DNA of 64,000 nucleotides from Lachnospiraceae bacterium (GTDB lineage Bacteria; Bacillota; Clostridia; Lachnospirales; Lachnospiraceae), in NCBI GenBank assembly GCA_910575555.1, contig CAJTFX010000013.1, positions 1 through 64,000 of the forward strand, written 5' to 3'. Shown here piece by piece: positions 7,814-16,551 of this stretch (position 1 is its first letter; every line of letters starts with the position of its first letter). Below the pieces are notes generated by a model. That model was given only the letters and a program-made list of their open reading frames with translations, was not told the origin of the DNA and ran no database searches. Position numbers and translations under genes: made by a program.

Positions 7814-8685
7814 TCATCCAATAGCTGAATGATGATGCCCTCTATTTCCTCACTGCTGCAGTCCTCCGCAAAATATTCGCTGATCTTGTCCGCTTTCAGT
7901 GTTACCTTCCGTTCCTTTGGCTTTTCCTCCGTCAGTATCAGGCGCACCATTGCAAGGGTAAGCTCCCCGGTCTTGCCATACTCTTTTATTTTTGCCGACT
8001 GCACCATGCTGACGTTACAGCCTTTTTCCTCTATGACTGCCTGCACCCACTGCTGCGCTTCCTCCGCCAGAAAGGAAATGTCAACGCCCTGTGAGAAACC
8101 GAGCTTTTTACCGTCCACCATAGCAAGGAGTTCATCAGTCAAACGGGAAAGCCAGATATACCGCTGTACCTTTTTAGCGTTTTCCCCGGCAGCTTCCCCG
8201 ACCTCATCCAGTGTGTTTCTGCCTGACTTCTTCCCCTGATGCTTCATGGCTTCATATTTCATCTTGTAGGCTCTCGCCTTCTCACTCGGTAAAATATCTT
8301 CCCTCTGGATATTGGAATCCACCATGATTATCGTAGCTTCATCATCGGTGTAGTTGCGGACAACCACAGGCATCTCCGTCTTTCCGGCAAGCTCCGAGCC
8401 ACGTTTGCGGCGGTGTCCGGCTATGATTTCATAGCCTCCACCCGCCCTCGGTCTTGCAATCCCCGGCACAAGCACCCCGTACTGGCGGATACTCTCCGTT
8501 GTTTCCTCCATCTTCTCATCGTCCTCCACCCGGAAAGGGTGGTCTTTGAAGGTATAAAGTTCTGCCAGCGGCGCATTGATAATCTGCTCAACGCCGCTTT
8601 CCTGTGCAGCACTCCCGCCGAACAAATCATCAAAACTTTCCAGAGCAACCTTTGATGCGCTTCTTGGTTTTGCGTTACTGCCCAT
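7795..8685 (-). CDS. parB: ParB-family partition protein
   Basis: This is the centromere-binding CTPase partner of ParA, which segregates or stabilises the element. The ParB N-terminal domain (about residues 35-130) contains the conserved GxxVPGIARP, EIIAGHRRKRGSELAG and NIQREDILPSEKARAYKMKYEAM motifs. A helix-turn-helix region and a C-terminal dimerisation segment follow. The length, 296 residues, is usual. The start overlaps the parA end by 11 bases and the end overlaps repA, so parA-parB-repA is a compact plasmid-like maintenance operon. Confidence 0.93.
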   Translation of the reverse strand: MGSNAKPRSASKVALESFDDLFGGSAAQESGVEQIINAPLAELYTFKDHPFRVEDDEKMEETTESIRQYGVLVPGIARPRAGGGYEIIAGHRRKRGSELAGKTEMPVVVRNYTDDEATIIMVDSNIQREDILPSEKARAYKMKYEAMKHQGKKSGRNTLDEVGEAAGENAKKVQRYIWLSRLTDELLAMVDGKKLGFSQGVDISFLAEEAQQWVQAVIEEKGCNVSMVQSAKIKEYGKTGELTLAMVRLILTEEKPKERKVTLKADKISEYFAEDCSSEEIEGIIIQLLDEWKKRQ

Positions 8686-9514
8686 CTGCGCTCACCTCCT
8701 TGCTTTGCGGAGCAAAGTGCGAGTCACCCTGACGAGCAGAGGTGATTACCTCCTTTGTCAGAGAATCATAGGCTGACGCCACTTTCCCCTTTGGATCATG
8801 CTTGTAGATGCTGACGCCCTCCGCTGAAATCTCCGCCGCCCGGACGGAAATGGGAATGACATTGGCAAATATCCTCACCCGGCTTCCGTATGCCTCCTTC
8901 AGCATGGCGCTGATGTCCTTTGCGTAATTCGTCCGGCTGTCTACCATTGTAAGCAGAATCCCCTCAATCTCCAGTTTCGGGTTAATCTGCCGCTTTACCT
9001 TGCCGACTGTCTTAATAAGCTGCTGCAAGCCTTTGACGGGCAGATATGCCGCCTGTACGGGTATCAAGATGCTGTCGGCGCTGGCAAAGGCGTTTATGGT
9101 AATCATACCGAGGGAAGGCATACAATCAATCAAGATATAATCGTAATTCTCCCGGACAATCTCTATGTATGACCGGAGTACCGTTTCCCGGCTCATAACA
9201 TTCACAAGGGAAACTTCCAGACCGGAAAGTTCAATGTTCCCCGGCATAAGGTCTATCCCTTCCTCATGGTGGAGAATGCCTTCTCCCGGCTCTACTTCCC
9301 CGTCATTGATTAAGTTCCCCATAATGGTTGCAAGCGTGACTTCCAGACTGTCCGGCTCTGTAAAGCCTAAACTTGCGGTCAGACTGCCCTGTGCGTCCGC
9401 ATCAATCAAAAGCACTTTCTTTCCCTGTTTTGCAAGTCCTATGCCTAAATTGCTTGTAGTGGTGGTCTTGCCCACACCGCCTTTCTGGTTTGCGATTGCG
9501 ATTATTTTACACAT
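8675..9514 (-). CDS. parA: ParA/Soj-family partition ATPase
   Basis: This Walker-type ATPase drives partition with ParB. The deviant Walker A motif KGGVGKTTTTSNLG lies at residues 11-24, with the switch motif LLIDADAQGS near residue 40 and YILIDCMPSLG near residue 125. The length, 279 residues, is normal and there is no extra N-terminal DNA-binding domain, so it is of the short chromosomal/ICE (Soj-like) type. The ATG is preceded by AAAGGAGAATTATC. It heads the parA-parB-repA block. Confidence 0.95.
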   Translation of the reverse strand: MCKIIAIANQKGGVGKTTTTSNLGIGLAKQGKKVLLIDADAQGSLTASLGFTEPDSLEVTLATIMGNLINDGEVEPGEGILHHEEGIDLMPGNIELSGLEVSLVNVMSRETVLRSYIEIVRENYDYILIDCMPSLGMITINAFASADSILIPVQAAYLPVKGLQQLIKTVGKVKRQINPKLEIEGILLTMVDSRTNYAKDISAMLKEAYGSRVRIFANVIPISVRAAEISAEGVSIYKHDPKGKVASAYDSLTKEVITSARQGDSHFAPQSKEVSADGQ

Positions 9515-9535
9515 GATAATTCTCCTTTGCTTCTA

Positions 9536-9712
9536 CTAATTTTCTTTTACGTTGCTTTTCCTGACTTCCACATAAGTCCTGTAATATTTCTTTGTCCCTT
9601 TGTTTGGGAACATATCGGAAAACTCCGTCACCTCGATTTTCGGGTTACGCTGTAAAATCTTCCCGAACCACTTAATATCGTTCTTCGTTCCCATAAGCCT
9701 GACTTTTAACAT
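9536..9712 (-). CDS. DUF3970-like small ICE protein (58 aa)
   Basis: A short open frame starts MLKVRLMGTKNDIKWFGKIL and ends ...YYRTYVEVRKSNVKEN before tandem TAG codons. It resembles the DUF3970 family found beside parA in Tn1549-like elements. Its ATG shares a base with the stop codon of the upstream DUF6075 gene (TGATG), so translation is probably coupled. Its role is unknown, and it has no membrane segment. Confidence 0.75.
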   Translation of the reverse strand: MLKVRLMGTKNDIKWFGKILQRNPKIEVTEFSDMFPNKGTKKYYRTYVEVRKSNVKEN

Positions 9713-10176
9713 CAATCCCGTCCTCCAAGCATGGCGTACAAGTTGTGGTTATATGTTACATATTCCGGATAACGAATCTGTACCGCCTGCCAAAAATAAG
9801 GCGCATAGGCACAGCAGAACAGTTCTTCCACTGTGTACCGTCTGCACTCGTCCACCTGTTCCTCCGCATCATCATAGTCAAGGACACTCGGCGTACCATT
9901 GCAGTAAAGGTTAAACGCCATCCTGACTACTTTTAAGCTCCCGCTGGTCTGCCAGCCTTCATGCAGACACTCCGTTTTTACACAGCCTGTCTTAAAGTTA
10001 TAAATGCTGTTGATATTTCTTCTTGTGTCATCGCTGATACCAAGACAATATACAAGCGCTTTGTGGTACACGTCCTGATACCTGACCTCTTTCAATTTCT
10101 CGTAGTAGAATTTTTCATGTGCATCGCTGATAAAAGTAATCGCTTTCTCTGCACTTAACGCTGTATTGTTCTTCAT
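9712..10176 (-). CDS. DUF6075-family ICE protein (154 aa)
   Basis: The sequence FYYEKLKEVRYQDVYHKALVYCLGISDDTRRNI and the later ECLHEGWQTSGSLKVVRMAFNLYCNG are characteristic of DUF6075 proteins. These are encoded at the outer end of many clostridial conjugative elements. The function is unknown. The protein is soluble and cysteine-containing without an obvious metal motif. It is the last gene before the ICE end, preceded by TAGGAGGAATGA. Confidence 0.8.
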   Translation of the reverse strand: MKNNTALSAEKAITFISDAHEKFYYEKLKEVRYQDVYHKALVYCLGISDDTRRNINSIYNFKTGCVKTECLHEGWQTSGSLKVVRMAFNLYCNGTPSVLDYDDAEEQVDECRRYTVEELFCCAYAPYFWQAVQIRYPEYVTYNHNLYAMLGGRD

Positions 10177-10519
10177 AAATTCATTCCTCCTATTATTTTG
10201 AATTTGTAAAAAGAAATAGGACTAAGCTAGTTTTAACAGCATTTCTGCCATTCACTAATTTAGTCCTATCTAAATCATCAATATGAAATTGTTTACCTTC
10301 TACCCTCCTTATGCTATACTAAAACCAGTAACTCATTGCTTTCAGGCACTTTGAGTTACATTACTGACATTTCTTCCTATTTTCTTTTGAATCGGCGCCG
10401 TCCAAATGAAAAATCAGAAATGCTTTGATGCAAAACTACATTTTTTCATTAGGACTAAATTCGGCGGAAACCCTTGATTTCTCAATGGATTTTTCAACCT
10501 GTCATTATAATAACTCAAA
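10177..10519. other. ICE terminal region with clustered inverted repeats and boundary in spmA
   Basis: This 340-base stretch has no gene but is dense in palindromic sites. TAGGACTAA occurs at 10217-10225 and 10450-10458 and inverted at 10260-10268. The last two extend to a 12-bp inverted pair (AATTTAGTCCTA/TAGGACTAAATT). CTTTGAGTTA...TGACA occurs at 10349-10369 and inverted, 17 of 21 identical, at 10500-10520, exactly where spmA is cut. GTAACTCA at 10328 pairs with TGAGTTAC at 10352. The pattern fits core and arm sites for the element's recombinase (tyrosine or serine). No integrase gene lies at this end. Confidence 0.7.
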
Positions 10520-10853
10520 GCCCGGCAGGGGTTGCGGCCCATCCCAGGCCGAAAACATTGGCAATGATATTTGTGGAAATGTATTCATTTGCTTTATGCC
10601 CTTTTGGAATAGCGGGAAACATAAATCGCAGGAATGGGTTCAGGGTGCGGGCCGCGCCGGAAATAATGCCGCAGTTTTCTGCAATCCGCATCAGCCCCAC
10701 CCACAGGGACATAACGCCCAGCATGGTGATGCAGAGAGCCACGGCTTCTTTGGAGGAATCCAGGGCGGCATTGGTGACAGCCGGAAGGTTACCGGTGAAA
10801 GCGGCATAGACAATGCCGATGACAATCATAAAACCCCATAAGTAATTCAGCAT
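10515..10853 (-). pseudogene. spmA: Spore maturation protein A, 5' part, truncated by the ICE
   Basis: SpmA is a membrane protein that, with SpmB, is needed for full spore-core dehydration and heat resistance. The first 112 residues are typical (VIGIVYAAFTGNLPAVTNAAL, ITMLGVMSLWVGLMRIAE, NIIANVFGLGWAATPAGL) with several membrane helices. After ...PAGL, where the family continues with a further 80 or so residues, the frame meets a TGA supplied by the ICE end. The remaining half is presumably on the other side of the element, left of the window. RBS TTGGAGAAC precedes the ATG. Confidence 0.92.
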
Positions 10854-10930
10854 ATATTGTTCTCCAAAAGATTCAGTTGTTTATATCCTATGCAGCAGGA
10901 GAGAAAATGTGCGGGGTTTTAAATGGTTTT

Positions 10931-10988
10931 TATTACTCCGGCGGTTAAATATCGAAACAGAATGTGATATTTAACCGCCGGAGTAATA
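10931..10988. repeat. Inverted pair of the interspersed palindromic repeat (REPIN-like)
   Basis: Two perfect 23-bp arms (10931-10953 and 10966-10988) flank a 12-base spacer. The arm core is ACTCCGGCGGTTAAAT on the left and its complement on the right. Single copies recur at 48801-48823 and 60078-60099. It lies between jetC and spmA, both on the minus strand, and might also terminate jetABC transcription. An inverted pair plus scattered single copies is the pattern of REP/REPIN elements. Confidence 0.9.
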
Positions 10989-11013
10989 GTTTCTTTACTA
11001 AGGCTTCTGCATG

Positions 11014-14000
11014 TTATATGACTTGTTCTTTCACCAGCCCTTCAATGGCGCTGGTGTATGTTCCGGTAGTGACAAGGCTCACGGTAGATTCAATATAAGT
11101 TCCGATACTGTTTATTTTTTCCGGAGGCGCGGCATAAAACACCTGAAAATGATTATCTTCCAGGTATTTTACCATTTGCTCAATCCGTTCTTTGGACAGG
11201 GCGGAAAAGGCTTCGTCTATAAAAGCCAGACGGGCGCAGCAGGTCTGCCTTGGGTAACACTGCAGCAGGCTTGCGGCCAGAATAATGAAATACGGCGTCT
11301 GTTTTTCTCCGTTGCTTGCAGAACCCTGTTTTTTGGAGAGATCAGAAATGATTTCACTGTCTCCCTGCCGGCTTATAATTTCCATGTCGTATACAAAATA
11401 CTTCCGGTAATCGGTATATTCTGTTTCGTCCTCCTCTTCCAGTATCACTTCCATAAATTCCCGGATATCTCGTTCCATTTCTTCGTCGTCCCGGTTGGAA
11501 TTCATATATGCTTCCGGGGTGTCCATGTAATTTTCCAGTCTTTTGCAGATGCGGAAAAAGATATTCCGGTCAGGCTTTTCCTTCATCACGAACTTATAGG
11601 TGTCTTTGCCAAATGGAAGGGCTTTTAATTCCCGGTTAATGGCGAGAATTTCCCCTTTGGCCTCACGGATGGTTTCATTAAGCTCCGCCACAAAATCATT
11701 CATAAAGGCATTTTCCAGTTTTAAGGACTGCTCCGTTAACCTCTGGCGCACTTCCTCAATCTTAATGTTTGCGATAGATCTGTATTCTTCCCGGAAAAAG
11801 GGAATGTAAGGCACGCCCCGCTTGTTGATGTCGATTTCAGCCAGTTTACAGTAATTCAGTTGGGCATTTTCCATCTGGCGGACGCACTCTTCCAGTTCGC
11901 TTCGCAGACGGCGGAGGGTTTTGGGCGTAATCACCTGGGGACTGCCTTTTTTGGCTTTCAGGGATTCATACTCTTCTAACATTGGCTTTTTCAGCTCCAG
12001 ATGCTTCAGACATTTGTCTGAATATTCCTGATCCTTTACGTAGATTTCACCGGTTAATTGTTCCAGGGAGATATGATGGTTTTCCAGATCCTTTTCACAT
12101 CCTCTGATGTCTCCGATCAGGACATCTCTTGTCTGCTCCAGGGTTTTATATTCTTTCTGCGCATCCTGCTGTTCCTGTATTACGGCCATAAAATCAGGGT
12201 TCTGGCTGATTTTGTCAATATCGCTGTGAATCCGGCTGCTGCGCTGGCATAACTCTGTCAGAGACTTTGGGGAGTTGAAATCATAATGCTCTGTCTGCCA
12301 GTCAATCTGTTTTAGCTCCTTCCGCCGTTTCAAGAGCTGTTCTTTTTGCTTTTGAATCCCTTCTTTTTCCAGTATGTGCGCCTGTTTTTCTTCCTCTGCC
12401 TTAATAAGCTGATATTTCACCGCATCCTGCCCCAGATAAAATGCCGTGTTTCCGGTATTCATATAGGAAACGGCATAGCTTTTGGCCAACATGCCGTTTT
12501 GCATCAGTCCGCCTTTGGGATACTGGTGCAGTTCTTCCAGGGAACCGCATAAATGAATGCCGTTTAATAAATAATTGGCGTATTTTCTGGCGCCTGGATT
12601 GGGAATGTTTAAAATTTCAGCAGCGGAGCCCGGGGCCGCCTCTGTTATCGGCAATTGATCTGAAAGCACTACATTTACGGCATGCAGTTTATGATTCTGC
12701 AGGAGCTCCATGGCCCGGCGGCAGTATTTTTCGTCAACAATAATATAAAAACGCTTCCGGCCCAAAAATGTTTCAATTGCCGTCCGCCAGTTGGAGTCCT
12801 GTATTTCCTGTACCAGTTCTGCAAAAATTTTGACTTCAGTATGGATTCCTTCTGCCTCCAGCTCTTTTAGCAGGATGTTTCTGGCTGTCTCTGCTTCCTT
12901 TGGAAATACCAGGATATTGGCGTTTAATTGCTTGATGTTGTTTTCCAATTCGCTGATTTTGTTCTCTGTCACCTCAAGCTGGTCATTAAAATGCACTTCA
13001 TTTGTCTCGAAAATTTTATCCTGCCGCTTTACCAGCTCTCCGAAACGTACAAAGGCGTCAATTTTATCTTCTGTCCGATGGTGCGCTTCTGCCAAATGGC
13101 AGAGAAGCTCGGCATCTTCTTTGGAAACGGTGATATACTGCCCGATCCAGGTCAGAAGGTCTGTCAGCTTTAACTGCAGTTTTTTTAAAGCGGATAATTT
13201 GTCCTCTTTCTGCCTGATTTCCGCATCCAGGTTTTCGCTTTGTCGTTTTAATTCATTCAGGCTGTCCTGCATTCCTTTAAAAATATCATTATTCATGGCA
13301 ATGCGGCATCGTTCTGCGGCGTCGCTGTACCGTTGATCCAGTTCTTCCTTGCGCTCCTTGAGTGTGCTCATGTTCTGCTCCAGGGATTGGATTTGAAGCT
13401 CTGTGTTCTGCTTCTCTTCTTCGGCTTCCTGTAATTCCTGATAACACAGCATTAACTCACGCATTTGAAGATGCTTCAGCTTTTTCTCATATGCGGCGCT
13501 TTTCAGCTCCACTTCCTCCAGGCTGGATTTGCTGTCTTTTAGATTTTCAAAGACTTCCCGGATCTCTTCAAACCGCGTCCGCTGTTCCCGCAGCTCCTTT
13601 AAGGATTCCACTTTGCCGGGTTCTAAGACGCATTCCTGGATAAACTGGTCGATATTGTTTTCCGGATGAAAGGCCATCATTTTTAAAAGCTTGGAGCGGT
13701 ACTTTAAGGCATCGCAGCGCAGGCCCAAAGCCCTTAAAATCTGTTCGATTCCTCTGTCCCTTCCAAAAAAATCAGCTGATTTCATGCTCTGGCCATCGAC
13801 AGTTAATTCATTTTTGGGGGAAATCCGCAGTAATTTTCCTTCCTGTCTGGTAAAATTGATCTGCTCTATTCTGGTATCTCTGCAGACAAACCAACTGCTT
13901 TTCTGGGAGGTTTCATTGGCGGATTCGATACAGACGCCTGCCACAAGGAAATTATTTTCCACCGGAGACCAAAATTCCATGGCAATATAGCTGATGATTT

Positions 14001-14265
14001 CGCCGGTTCGTAAATACCGGAAGGGGCCGTTGCTTTTTGTATCTCCTCTCACATAAGCCAGTACCGTCCGGTCCCGGTCTCTGGCGGCTTTATTGAACTG
14101 GGTATTTCCGGTCAGAAGGTACGTCATTGCATCCAGAATCGTGGATTTTCCGCTGCCGTTTACACCGGTAAATAAAGTAGAACCTTTCAGATTCACGCAA
14201 AGCTCCTGAAACCGTGACCACTGTACGATTAACAGCTTTGTTGCTGTTTTTCTATTCATCTGCAT
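11014..14265 (-). CDS. jetC: Wadjet protein JetC, SMC-like ATPase
   Basis: This is the SMC/MukB-like motor of the Wadjet complex, which extrudes DNA loops and recognises small circular DNA. The N-terminal Walker A is FTGVNGSGKSTILDAMTYLL (about residues 33-52). Very long coiled-coil arms (about 260-430 and 640-900) surround a hinge-like middle. Near the C-terminus come the signature SNGEKQTPYF and Walker B ARLAFIDEAFSAL. I place the start near 14265; ATGs at 14274 and 14259 are also possible after AGGAGG. Each overlaps the jetB end. The protein is about 1,080 residues. Confidence 0.88.
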   Translation of the reverse strand: MQMNRKTATKLLIVQWSRFQELCVNLKGSTLFTGVNGSGKSTILDAMTYLLTGNTQFNKAARDRDRTVLAYVRGDTKSNGPFRYLRTGEIISYIAMEFWSPVENNFLVAGVCIESANETSQKSSWFVCRDTRIEQINFTRQEGKLLRISPKNELTVDGQSMKSADFFGRDRGIEQILRALGLRCDALKYRSKLLKMMAFHPENNIDQFIQECVLEPGKVESLKELREQRTRFEEIREVFENLKDSKSSLEEVELKSAAYEKKLKHLQMRELMLCYQELQEAEEEKQNTELQIQSLEQNMSTLKERKEELDQRYSDAAERCRIAMNNDIFKGMQDSLNELKRQSENLDAEIRQKEDKLSALKKLQLKLTDLLTWIGQYITVSKEDAELLCHLAEAHHRTEDKIDAFVRFGELVKRQDKIFETNEVHFNDQLEVTENKISELENNIKQLNANILVFPKEAETARNILLKELEAEGIHTEVKIFAELVQEIQDSNWRTAIETFLGRKRFYIIVDEKYCRRAMELLQNHKLHAVNVVLSDQLPITEAAPGSAAEILNIPNPGARKYANYLLNGIHLCGSLEELHQYPKGGLMQNGMLAKSYAVSYMNTGNTAFYLGQDAVKYQLIKAEEEKQAHILEKEGIQKQKEQLLKRRKELKQIDWQTEHYDFNSPKSLTELCQRSSRIHSDIDKISQNPDFMAVIQEQQDAQKEYKTLEQTRDVLIGDIRGCEKDLENHHISLEQLTGEIYVKDQEYSDKCLKHLELKKPMLEEYESLKAKKGSPQVITPKTLRRLRSELEECVRQMENAQLNYCKLAEIDINKRGVPYIPFFREEYRSIANIKIEEVRQRLTEQSLKLENAFMNDFVAELNETIREAKGEILAINRELKALPFGKDTYKFVMKEKPDRNIFFRICKRLENYMDTPEAYMNSNRDDEEMERDIREFMEVILEEEDETEYTDYRKYFVYDMEIISRQGDSEIISDLSKKQGSASNGEKQTPYFIILAASLLQCYPRQTCCARLAFIDEAFSALSKERIEQMVKYLEDNHFQVFYAAPPEKINSIGTYIESTVSLVTTGTYTSAIEGLVKEQVI

Positions 14266-14920
14266 CTGCACCATCTTCCTCCTCCGTATCGTTTGTGTCT
14301 GAATCACTGTTAGTTTCCGCCATTCGGTTCTGGGTGATTGCTGCAAATCTTGCAAATTCTTCTTCATCCAACGCAAACTGAAGGGAGGGAAGCAGCCGGA
14401 TCAGACATTCTGAATCTCCAATCTTTCCTTTGAGGTCTAAAAGGTTAAATCTGGAGAAAAGTCCCAGAATATCGGATAAGAGTTTTTTATTGTCAATCAA
14501 CTCTTTGACTCCGTATTTTTCCAGTTCATAACTTAAATCTGCCACGGAAATAAACATAGACTGGGACAGGCTGCCGGAACGCATTCTGTCTGCATACAAA
14601 GTCCAAAGGCAGCACAATACAACGCTTTCTATTTTTTTCAAGGCTCTCCGGTTGGACTGAATTTTTCCGTTTTCGCCCATATCGGCGCAGTTTTTAAGCA
14701 TAATGACGCCATTGTCCCGGTCTATCAGGATGTCAAACCCGATATAGCCGAAATATATGGAAAAAGGTTCCGGTTTTTTGGAGATAAAGTAATAGGCTTT
14801 TTTGTTTTCTTCATCTTTGTCACGGACAATAAAGGTTGATTTGAGAAGCCGCCGGCAGGATTTCTGGAATAAATCTTTTTCGGCAGAGGTATAGTCACTC
14901 CAATAGGTCTCTATATTCAC
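14252..14920 (-). CDS. jetB: Wadjet protein JetB (DUF4194)
   Basis: JetB is the MukE/kite-like winged-helix subunit that bridges JetA and the JetC motor. The sequence carries DUF4194-like segments (LLKSTFIVRDKDEENKKAYYFIS, YFGYIGFDILIDRDNGVIML, LSYELEKYGVK) and an acidic C-terminal tail. I choose the GTG at 14920, preceded by GGAGGACCCCAA and overlapping the jetA stop (GTGA). An in-frame ATG at 14944 lacks a good RBS. It overlaps jetA upstream and jetC downstream, so the three are translationally coupled. Confidence 0.87.
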   Translation of the reverse strand: MNIETYWSDYTSAEKDLFQKSCRRLLKSTFIVRDKDEENKKAYYFISKKPEPFSIYFGYIGFDILIDRDNGVIMLKNCADMGENGKIQSNRRALKKIESVVLCCLWTLYADRMRSGSLSQSMFISVADLSYELEKYGVKELIDNKKLLSDILGLFSRFNLLDLKGKIGDSECLIRLLPSLQFALDEEEFARFAAITQNRMAETNSDSDTNDTEEEDGADADE

Positions 14921-16338
14921 TTGGGGTCCTCCTTTGTGATGCAAAATTTCCGCAGCAGCATGTGATGGGCGTCCAGATAGCCGTCCAGCAATTGTATGGA
15001 ATAACCATTTTCCTCACTGTAAGCAATGGCAGATAAGGCGCAGAGCAAGTCACGTTTGCTTTGCATCGGCAGATTTTCGCAGGAAATGGTGCTGCCGCTG
15101 CCCATTATGCGCTTAAGGTACTCTTTCATTTTTTCTTTTGCGTAGGGGTTATATGCTTCCTGCTCCTGTGCGTTTTTTGCCTTTTCTATATCTTCTGTTG
15201 TCAGTTCCTCTAGTTCAATGACAGTTTCTTTCTGGACGGCAGGGGGCTTTCTGGGATACCGGAGAGAGCCTGTATCTATAAATTCGTGTTTGTCCAGGGT
15301 AAACATATCATGCATTTTGGCTGGAATGGTTTCCTTCCAGTCAATCATGTCCATTTCTTTCACAATATAGCGTAATGTCTGCTCCACGTTTCCCCGCATA
15401 TCCGCTTCCTGGTTTCTGAGAAAACGCGCCCGGCCCACAGCAATCTGCAGGTAGATATTGATTTTGTGCTTGATATCTCTCATAATCCGGTCGTAATCTT
15501 CCACCAGAAAACGTTTGGTAGACTGAACCATGTCCGCCACATATTCTTTTGCTTTCGCTTCTTCCAGCTCTTCTTCCAGCGCACATCCTGAAATCAGAAG
15601 AAGATTCAGCTGGGGATCGTTTAAAAATTCATCTAATTTCCCCTTGATAAAAGAACGGTAGATGTGAATGTTCTGCTGTTTTGTCAGCCTTGCATATTCT
15701 CTGACAAAGCTCCCGTCGCAGTAATCCAGCAAGTTCTCAGTGAGGCTTTCCAGGCTTTCTTCCTTTACCATCCGTTCTATGATTTTCTTAATAAATGTTG
15801 CCAGACGCTTCAGGGATCGGGAAAGAAGCCTGGCATTGCGGTAGATGTTTTTCAGGCCGTCCACATAGGGGTTCTGGCTCCACTGCTCTGTATTTTGCAG
15901 AAGGTTGTATATATTAAAGATGTAGCTTGAAAATTCTTCCCGTTCCGGTTTGATTAATTTCTGCAGAAATTCGGTTAATAAGACGCCCTGTTCTGTCATA
16001 ATGATGTGTTTTTCGTAAGTGGCGTCGTCATTATCTTCTTCTAACCATCCGATTTCTTTGGAGCAAAATCTGCGGATCACGCTGTTGGCAATATCGTTGT
16101 AGTTTCTCTCTCCTGCCTGTTCACTGTCCAGTTCTAAAAAGTTGATGTGGTTTTCTAACAGATATGCGGAAAGTGCGTCGCGGATACGGCCGCGTGAAAT
16201 GCGGTAAGTGATTTCTCTGTCATATTGTTCATAGATCACCAACAGGCAGTCGGCATAGATGCGGTTGTTGCTGCCGCTGGATAAGCAATTAAAGAAACCG
16301 GATGGGATGATATCAAATAAGTTTGCTTCTCGTATCAT
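14917..16338 (-). CDS. jetA: Wadjet protein JetA (DUF5716)
   Basis: JetA is the kleisin (MukF-like) subunit that closes the SMC ring. The start LFDIIPSGFFNCLSSGSNNRIYADCLLVIYEQY is characteristic of the DUF5716 JetA family. A long helical middle (about residues 130-330) and a C-terminal winged-helix-like region follow. The length, 473 residues, is normal. It is first in the jetABC operon with an extended -10 promoter upstream. The expected fourth gene, jetD (TOPRIM nuclease), is not found downstream of jetC. Confidence 0.88.
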   Translation of the reverse strand: MIREANLFDIIPSGFFNCLSSGSNNRIYADCLLVIYEQYDREITYRISRGRIRDALSAYLLENHINFLELDSEQAGERNYNDIANSVIRRFCSKEIGWLEEDNDDATYEKHIIMTEQGVLLTEFLQKLIKPEREEFSSYIFNIYNLLQNTEQWSQNPYVDGLKNIYRNARLLSRSLKRLATFIKKIIERMVKEESLESLTENLLDYCDGSFVREYARLTKQQNIHIYRSFIKGKLDEFLNDPQLNLLLISGCALEEELEEAKAKEYVADMVQSTKRFLVEDYDRIMRDIKHKINIYLQIAVGRARFLRNQEADMRGNVEQTLRYIVKEMDMIDWKETIPAKMHDMFTLDKHEFIDTGSLRYPRKPPAVQKETVIELEELTTEDIEKAKNAQEQEAYNPYAKEKMKEYLKRIMGSGSTISCENLPMQSKRDLLCALSAIAYSEENGYSIQLLDGYLDAHHMLLRKFCITKEDPK

Positions 16339-16378
16339 ATTTAGTACCTCTCTTGATTAATCATACCATAATTGCACC

Positions 16379-16384
16379 ATTATA
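16379..16384 (-). promoter_or_regulatory. Extended -10 promoter of jetABC
   Basis: On the minus strand TTGCTATAAT carries a perfect -10 box with the TGn extension, about 41 bases before the jetA start. The -35 region is weak, as is usual for extended -10 promoters. It lies back to back with the promoter of the lipoprotein gene. Confidence 0.6.
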
Positions 16385-16430
16385 GCAATTTAAATACAGA
16401 TATGATTTTTTTTCAGCAGTAAAAACCGCA

Positions 16431-16459
16431 TTGCAAAAATTTAAGGAGAATGGTAAAAT
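16431..16459 (+). promoter_or_regulatory. Promoter of the lipoprotein-chemoreceptor pair
   Basis: TTGCAA at 16431-16436 and TAAAAT at 16454-16459 are separated by 17 bases, matching a vegetative sigma-A promoter. They lie about 90 bases before the start of the substrate-binding lipoprotein gene. Confidence 0.6.
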
Positions 16460-16551
16460 ATTGGCAGTATTGATGATGCCGTTTATTGGCTTAAATCATG
16501 GAAAATGATAAGAAATCAGGAAACAAATATTTTAATTTACGGAGTGTAGTT

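Noticed and set aside
11014-14265. JetC as the repair nuclease subunit SbcC
   Set aside because: Although the SMC-like motifs are shared, it is coupled to DUF4194 and DUF5716 genes and lacks an sbcD partner.
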